From Caprella mutica (Eukaryota > Arthropoda > Malacostraca > Amphipoda > Caprellidae): 64,000 nucleotides of DNA. The DNA lies in contig CANNZV010000336.1 of the NCBI GenBank assembly GCA_947561585.1, forward strand, positions 310,001-374,000, in the 5' to 3' direction. A model generated the notes under the pieces. It made no database searches and had not been told where the DNA came from. It worked only from the letters and a program-made list of their open reading frames with translations. Each line of letters opens with the position of its first letter. The first letter of the stretch is position 1. This document shows positions 57,455 through 64,000 of this stretch, in pieces. Made by a program: the position numbers and the translations under genes.

Positions 57455-60146
57455 CTGAAATCCAGGCCACTGTCACCACCTGCCCAGTCAACCTCACGCC
57501 TACCACCTGCCCATGGATGCACTAAAGCTACTCTGTGCTCGTGCTGTAAATGAGGAGAAAAGCTACTCTGTGCTCGTGATGTAAATGAGGAGAAAAGCTA
57601 CTCTGTGCTCGTGATGTAAATGAGGAGAAAAGCTACTCTGTGCTCGTGCTGTAAATGAGGAGAAAAGCTACTCTGTGCTCGTGATGTAAATGAGGAGAAA
57701 AGCTACTCTGTGCTCGTGATGTAAATGAGGAGAAAAGCTACTCTGTGCTCGTGCTGTAAATGAGGAGAAAAGCTACTCTGTGCTCGTGCTGTAAATGAGG
57801 AGAAAAGCTACTCTGTGCTCGTGATGTAAATGAGGAGAAAAGCTACTCTGTGCTCGTGATGTAAATGAGGAGAAAAGCTACTCTGTGCTCATGCTGTAAA
57901 TGGAGAGAAAAGCTACTCTTTGCTCGTGCTGTAAATGAGGAGAAAAGCTACTCTGTGCTCGTGATGTAAATGAGGAGAAAAGCTACTCTGTGCTCGTGAT
58001 GTAAATGAGGAGAAAAGCTACTCTGTGCTCATGCTGTAAATGGGGAGAAAAGCTACTCTGTGCTCGTGATGTAAATGAGGAGAAAAGCTACTCTGTGCTC
58101 GTGATGTAAATGAGGAGAAAAGCTACTCTGTGCTCATGCTGTAAATGGGGAGAAAAGCTACTCTGTGCTCGTGATGTAAATGAGGAGAAAAGCTACTCTG
58201 TGCTCGTGCTGTAAATGAGGAGAAAAGCTACTCTGTGCTCGTGATGTAAATGAGGAGAAAAGCTACTCTGTGCTCGTGCTGTAAATGAGGAGAAAAGCTA
58301 CTCTGTGCTCGTGCTGTAAATGAGGAGAAAAGCTACTCTGTGCTCGTGATGTAAATGAGGAGAAAAGCTACTCTGTGCTCGTGATGTAAATGAGGAGAAA
58401 AGCTACTCTGTGCTCGTGATGTAAATTAGGAGAAAAGCTACTCTGTGCTCATGATGTAAATGAGGAAAAAAGCTACTCTGTGCTCATGCTGTAAATGAGG
58501 AGAAAAGCTACTCTGTGCTCGTGATGTAAATGAGGAGAAAAGCTACTCTGTGCTCATGCTGTAAATGGAGAGAAAAGCTACTCTTTGCTCGTGCTGTAAA
58601 TGAGGAGAAAAGCTACTCTGCGCTCGTGCTGTAAATGAGGAGAAAAGCTACTCTGTGCTCGTGATGTAAATGAGGAGAAAAGCTACTCTGTGCTCGTGAT
58701 GTAAATTAGGAGAAAAGCTACTCTGTGCTCATGATGTAAATGAGGAAAAAAGCTACTCTGTGCTCATGCTGTAAATGAGGAGAAAAGCTACTCTGTGCTC
58801 GTGATGTAAATGAGGAGAAAAGCTACTCTGTGCTCATGCTGTAAATGGAGAGAAAAGCTACTCTTTGCTCGTGCTGTAAATGAGGAGAAAAGCTACTCTT
58901 TGCTCGTGCTGTAAATGAGGAGAAAAGCTACTCTGTGCTCGTGATGTAAATGAGGAGAAAAGCTACTCTGTGCTCATGCTGTAAATGGAGAGAAAAGCTA
59001 CTCTGTGCTCGTGCTGTAAATGAGGAGAAAAGCTACTCTGTGCTCGTGATGTAAATGAGGAGAAAAGCTACTCTGTGCTCATGCTGTAAATGGAGAGAAA
59101 AGCTACTCTTTGCTCGTGCTGTAAATGAGGAGAAAAGCTACTCTGTGCTCGTGATGTAAATGAGGAGAAAAGCTACTCTGTGCTCGTGATGTAAATGAGG
59201 AGAAAAGCTACTCTGTGCTCATGATGTAAATGAGGAAAAAAGCTACTCTGTGCTCTTGATGTAAATGGGGAGAAAAGCTACTCTGTGCTCGTGCTGTAAA
59301 TGAGGAGAAAAGCTACTCTGTGCTCGTGCTGTAAATGAGGAGAAAAGCTACTCTGTGCTCGTGATGTAAATGAGGAGAAAAGCTACTCTGTGCTCGTGAT
59401 GTAAATGAGGAGAAAAGCTACTCTGTGCTCATGCTGTAAATGGAGAGAAAAGCTACTCTTTGCTCGTGCTGTAAATGAGGAGAAAAGCTACTCTGTGCTC
59501 GTGATGTAAATGAGGAGAAAAGCTACTCTGTGCTCGTGATGTAAATGAGGAGAAAAGCTACTCTGTGCTCATGCTGTAAATGGGGAGAAAAGCTACTCTG
59601 TGCTCGTGATGTAAATGAGGAGAAAAGCTACTCTGTGCTCATGCTGTAAATGGGGAGAAAAGCTACTCTGTGCTCATGCTGTAAATGGGGAGAAAAGCTA
59701 CTCTGTGCTCGTGATGTAAATGAGGAGAAAAGCTACTCTGTGCTCGTGATGTAAATGAGGAGAAAAGCTACTCTGTGCTCATGCTGTAAATGGAGAGAAA
59801 AGCTACTCTTTGCTCGTGCTGTAAATGAGGAGAAAAGCTACTCTGTGCTCGTGATGTAAATGGAGAGAGAAGCTACTCTGTGCTCGTGATGTAAATGAAG
59901 AGAAAAGCTACTCTGTGCTCGTGATGTAAATGAGGAGAAAAGCTACTCTGTGCTCGTGATGTAAATGAGGAGAAAAGCTACTCTGTGCTCGTGATGTAAA
60001 TGAGGAGAAAAGCTACTCTGTGCTCATGCTGTAAATGGGGAGAAAAGCTACTCTGTGCTCGTGCTGTAAATGAGGAGAAAAGCTACTCTGTGCTCATGCT
60101 GTAAATGGGGAGAAAAGCTACTCTGTGCTCATGCTGTAAATGAGGA
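57455..60146. repeat. 35-bp satellite, about 75 copies
   Basis: From 57527 the unit gctactctgtgctcgtgatg plus taaatgaggagaaaa repeats with an exact 35-bp period. Variants (gtgctg/gtgatg, catgctg, tggagag, ctctttgctc, taaattagg) recur in ordered groups. The lead-in (57455-57526) contains catggatgcactaaa just before the first unit. 57370-57454 carries a small inverted repeat (ttcaggaggtgaatggtt / aaccatctacctctgaaa). Confidence 0.95.
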
Positions 60147-60216
60147 GGAAAAACTTCACATTAATAAAATAAATGAAAGGGAATAGCATAGTGAAATGGA
60201 GTTAATTATGAAAACT

Positions 60217-61597
60217 TTTTCCGTATATATTTACTTTTTCCGTATATATTTACTTTTTCCGTATATATTTGCTTTTTCTGTATATATTTACTTTTTCCGG
60301 TTATATTTACTTTTTCCGTATATATTTACTTTTTCCGTATATATTTACTTTTTCCGTATATATTCACTTTTTCCGTATATATTTACTTTTTCCGTATATA
60401 TTTACTTTTTCTGTATATATTTACTTTTTCTGTATATATTTACTTTTTCTGTATATATTTACTTTTTCTGTATATATTTACTTTTTCTGTATATATTTAC
60501 TTTTTCTGTATATATTTACTTTTTCCGTATATATTTACTTTTTCCGTATATATTTACTTTTTCCGTATATATTTACTTTTTCCGTATATATTTACTTTTT
60601 CCGTATATATTTACTTTTTCCGTATATATTTACTTTTTCCGTATATATTTACTTTTTCCGTATATATTTACTTTTTCCGTATATATTTACTTTTTCCGTA
60701 TATATTTACTTTTTCTGTATATATTTACTTTTTCTGTATATATTTACTTTTTCTGTATATATTTACTTTTTCTGTATATATAAACTTTTTCCGTATATAT
60801 ATACTTTTTCCGTATATATTTACTTTTTCCGTATATATTTACTTTTTCCGTATATATTTACTTTTTCCGTATATATTTACTTTTTCCGTATATATTTACT
60901 TTTTCCGTATATATTTACTTTTTCCGTATATATTTACTTTTTCCGTGTGTATTTACTTTTTCCGTATGTATTTACTTTCTCCGTATATATTTACTTTCTC
61001 CGTATGTATTTACTTTTTCTGTATATATTTACTTTTTCTGTATATATTTACTTTTTCTGTATATATTTACTTTTTCCGTATATATTTACTTTTTCTGTAT
61101 ATATTTACTTTTTCTGTATATATTTACTTTTTCCGTATATATTTACTTTTTCCGTATATATTTACTTTTTCCGTATATATTTACTTTTTCCGTATATATT
61201 TACTTTTTCTGTATATATTTACTTTTTCTGTATATATTTACTTTTTCTGTATATATTTACTTTCTCTGTATATATTTACTTTTTCTGTATATATTTACTT
61301 TTTCTGTATATATTTACTTTTTCTGTATATATTTACTTTTTCTGTATATATTTACTTTTTCCGTATATATTTACTTTTTCCGTATATATTTACTTTTTCT
61401 GTATATATTTACTTTTTCTGTATATATTTACTTTTCCGTATATATTTACTTTTCCGTATATATTTACTTTTTCCGTATATATTTACTTTTTCTGAATATA
61501 TTTACTTTTTCCGTATATATTTACTTTTTCTGTATATATTTACTTTTTCTGTATATATTTACTTTTTCCGTATATATTTACTTTTTCTGTATATATA
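60217..61597. repeat. 19-bp satellite, about 73 copies
   Basis: The unit tttttccgtatatatttac is repeated; ccg and ctg variants occur in runs. No stop arises in some frames, which gives long but meaningless translations rich in FSVYIYFF. 61598-62199 is AT-rich with no gene. Confidence 0.95.
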
Positions 61598-62199
61598 ATA
61601 TAAACTAAATTTCAATATTTTCCAAACTATAGATCTCTCTTTCGATAAATAATCTAATGTGACGATTTCTCTCTCTGTTATCAATTGTGTTATCGTTACA
61701 TGCGGGCAGACGATATTTGACTACTCGGAGTGAGGAATTTTGCCTCCCTTGTAATCAGATTCAATCGGTTAATAATTTTCAGTGTATTTCAGCCTCTAAA
61801 AACGTAGATATCACTTGGTATTTGGGCTAACTATGTTTTATTTTTTGTGATAATTTGCTGTTATGAATTAGTTTAATTAGATGTTAGAATTTGTATATCT
61901 ATTTTATTGTTAATTTTTTCCTATCCCTCGTATTTATTAGTTAGCACATCAGTGTGTAACATACAGGTAATGTAAAGTTGTGTGTTTGATAGTAACGGTA
62001 CAGTTCTAATTAAGTATACCTGTCACACCCCTCACACCTGTGCTAACTACAACTGCTTGGCATCCTGTCACTCTAACAGAAAAGAGAAAACTCATGTCAG
62101 TCATGTCACCTTCTGCCTCAATTATTCTTAGTAGAGGTGCAAAGATTTGATTGTACACAGAAATTTATAAAGAAAGTATATATATTACTCCGTGTTCAT

Positions 62200-62565
62200 C
62201 ATTTTTTTAACGCTACTTACAGTTTTAGAGAATAGCGCTAGAGTTATGCTCTACAATTACGGGGACTTATATTTTTGTGTTAGGTAGGTATTTACTATCA
62301 CCTCTTCATTTTCCTCTTTTATTCGTGAGTCAAACCACCGGTGATTGTGTCCCTTTTCGTCACATTCCTTGGTAAGTGACTGTGCATGCACTGAGTAGCA
62401 TTTCTGCATCCATGAGCATTGTCACCGATTGAAGTTTGGTGATTTTGATAATGGAGCCACCTTCCTTTCTGACTGCTTCTTCTAGTCCCTTGTATTTAAT
62501 TTCCTTTCGACATCATCGATATGGCCTTTGGTTCCGAAGCAGACGTTAAACCCCTACTTACAATT
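62200..62565 (-). repeat. dispersed repeat, uninterrupted copy
   Basis: The plus strand runs from aacgctacttacagttttag to ccgaagcagacgttaaaccc. On the minus strand a partial frame reads CSWMQKCYS, LTKECDEKGHNHRWFDS and IKEENEE, parts of which are still seen in the copies at 26966 and 23850. This suggests a former coding segment or a LINE 3' part; the family is not identified. Confidence 0.6.
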
Positions 62566-62839
62566 TAAAAAATAACACTTTAAGTTGATTAATAAAAACT
62601 GCATTTCTATACTTGCAAGTTATAAATTAATCATCAAGATATGTAACATAATAATATGTAGTGTATATTCTCTGTGTTATTATTTACATATCCTCTATAT
62701 TGACAATAGCCTCTCTATCATTGTTACAAATTACAACAGTTCCTTTTGAGAAGAATCACTTAGCATACAATATATGCCATGCATATCTTGTCACGGCATG
62801 CATTGTATAGAGCAATGCATGCCACCTACCAGATAGGTA

Positions 62840-62995
62840 GGTACTTTGGCAGCAATGTATCAGTCACTGTACCAGTCACAGTGACTGATTTCTGTCACTG
62901 TTCACAGTGACTTATGTCTGTCACTGTTCACAGTGACTGATGTCTGTCACTGTACCACTCACAGTGACAGTATTCACAGCAGTTCACAGCACAGT
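62840..62995. repeat. short tandem and inverted repeat of cactgttcacagtgac
   Basis: About four units of tgtctgtcactgttcacagt plus gactga. Each contains the palindrome cactgttcacagtg or cactgtaccagtcacagtg, so it can fold as well as repeat. 62566-62839 shows nothing else. Confidence 0.75.
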
Positions 62996-63094
62996 CATCA
63001 TATCGTGTACGTGTGTTGGTTATTAGTGTACATGTAATTGCTTACAATGTTATTACAACTGTACATCACCAGAGAAATGGTCAAAAAATTAGTG

Positions 63095-64000
63095 TGAGTG
63101 CACTGCACTCTATTGAGTACTACTGCACTCTATTGAGTAATGCTGCACTCTATTGAGTAGCTACTGCACTCTATTGAGTACTACTGCACTCTATTGAGTA
63201 GCTACTACTGCACTCTGTTCTGTTGAGTACTACTGCACTCTGTTCTGTTGAGTACTACTGCACTCTGTTGAGTAGCTACTACTGCACTCTATTGAGTACT
63301 ACTGCACTCTATTGAGTACTACTGCACTCTGTTGAGTAGCTACTACTGCACTCTGTTGAGTAGCTACTACTGCACTCTATTGAGTACTACTGCACTCTAT
63401 TGAGTAGCTACTACTGCACTCTATTGAGTAGCTACTACTGCACTCTATTGAGTAGCTACTACTGCACTCTGTTGAGTAGCTACTACTGCACTCTGTTGAG
63501 TACTACTGCACTCTGTTGAGTACTACTGCACTCTGTTGAGTACTACTGCACTCTGTTGAGTACTACTGCACTCTGTTGAGTACTACTGCACTCTATTGAG
63601 TACTACTGCACTCTATTGAGTAGCTACTGCACTCTATTGAGTAGCTACTACTGCACTCTGTTCTGTTGAGTACTACTGCACTCTGTTCTGTTGAGTACTA
63701 CTGCACTCTGTTGAGTACTACTGCACTCTGTTGAGTAGCTACTACTGCACTCTATTGAGTACTACTGCACTCTATTGAGTACTACTGCACTCTATTGAGT
63801 AGCTACTACTGCACTCTGTTGAGTAGCTACTACTGCACTCTATTGAGTACTACTGCACTCTATTGAGTAGCTACTACTGCACTCTATTGAGTAGCTACTA
63901 CTGCACTCTATTGAGTAGCTACTACTGCACTCTGTTGAGTACTACTGCACTCTGTTGAGTAGCTACTACTGCACTCTTTTGAGTAGCTACTACTGCACTC
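63095..64000. repeat. 20-bp and 23-bp satellite running off the window
   Basis: The basic unit tactactgcactctgttgag (20 bp) alternates with a longer form that adds tag-c (tagctactactgcactctat). T/G variants (ctattgag, ctgttgag, ctgttctgttgag) recur as blocks; for example, two ctgttctg units occur together at 63206-63250 and again at 63656-63695. The array is cut by the window end. Confidence 0.95.

Noticed and set aside
60196..61598. Frames of 195-408 codons rich in FSVYIYFF
   Set aside because: Product of the 19-bp AT-rich satellite.
57527..64000. Could the regular arrays be CRISPR?
   Set aside because: Units are contiguous with no unique spacers, no cas genes are present and the genome is eukaryotic.

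Overview
The window looks like part of an insect nuclear genome. It has one intron-bearing host gene, and every mobile element family that can be recognised is a eukaryotic one common in arthropods (copia, I-type and other non-LTR retrotransposons, pogo, Tc1/mariner, PIF/Harbinger, hAT, TTAA-target elements, Helitrons). The AT-rich intergenic DNA and the mixture of families would suit a hemipteran, but the sequence does not settle the order. There are no operons, no CRISPR array, and I saw no tRNA or rRNA gene.

Layout. 158-11348: a large nest of transposons. An old pogo-like element (minus strand, DDE transposase plus PHD finger) is split by a 699-bp element with an exact 8-bp target duplication. 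It is also interrupted by a PIF/Harbinger element (4492-11219), which itself holds a TTAA element, a hAT-like MITE and a young copia element (6725-11148) with two LTRs identical by eye. 11350-14830: a decayed plus-strand non-LTR retrotransposon. 14830-20620: intergenic DNA with several MITEs. 20625-26026: the host gene, glucosamine-6-phosphate deaminase, with five shared exons and two alternative last exons. 26966-35365: two further PIF/Harbinger relics, each carrying a MADF-domain gene. The second MADF-BESS gene (30388-34606) reads through cleanly over three exons. 37594-38520: a dead Tc1/mariner element. 39060-43650: minisatellites and intergenic DNA. 43660-47170: several satellite arrays. 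47694-48261: two Helitrons head to tail. 48965-50775: MITEs and fold-back elements. 51365-57357: a full-length I-type non-LTR retrotransposon with both ORFs intact and a 12-bp target duplication. 57527-64000: three more satellite arrays, the last running off the window.

How the parts relate. The only clear host metabolic gene converts glucosamine-6-phosphate to fructose-6-phosphate. Most of the rest is mobile or tandem DNA. Three PIF/Harbinger-like units carry MADF coding sequence, which suggests that a MADF protein was the second gene of this lineage. In the best preserved unit the transposase is broken while the MADF-BESS frame is intact. The I-type element and the copia insertion are the youngest visible insertions. 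The satellites appear to have grown locally, and one probably arose from a dispersed repeat that has other copies in the window.
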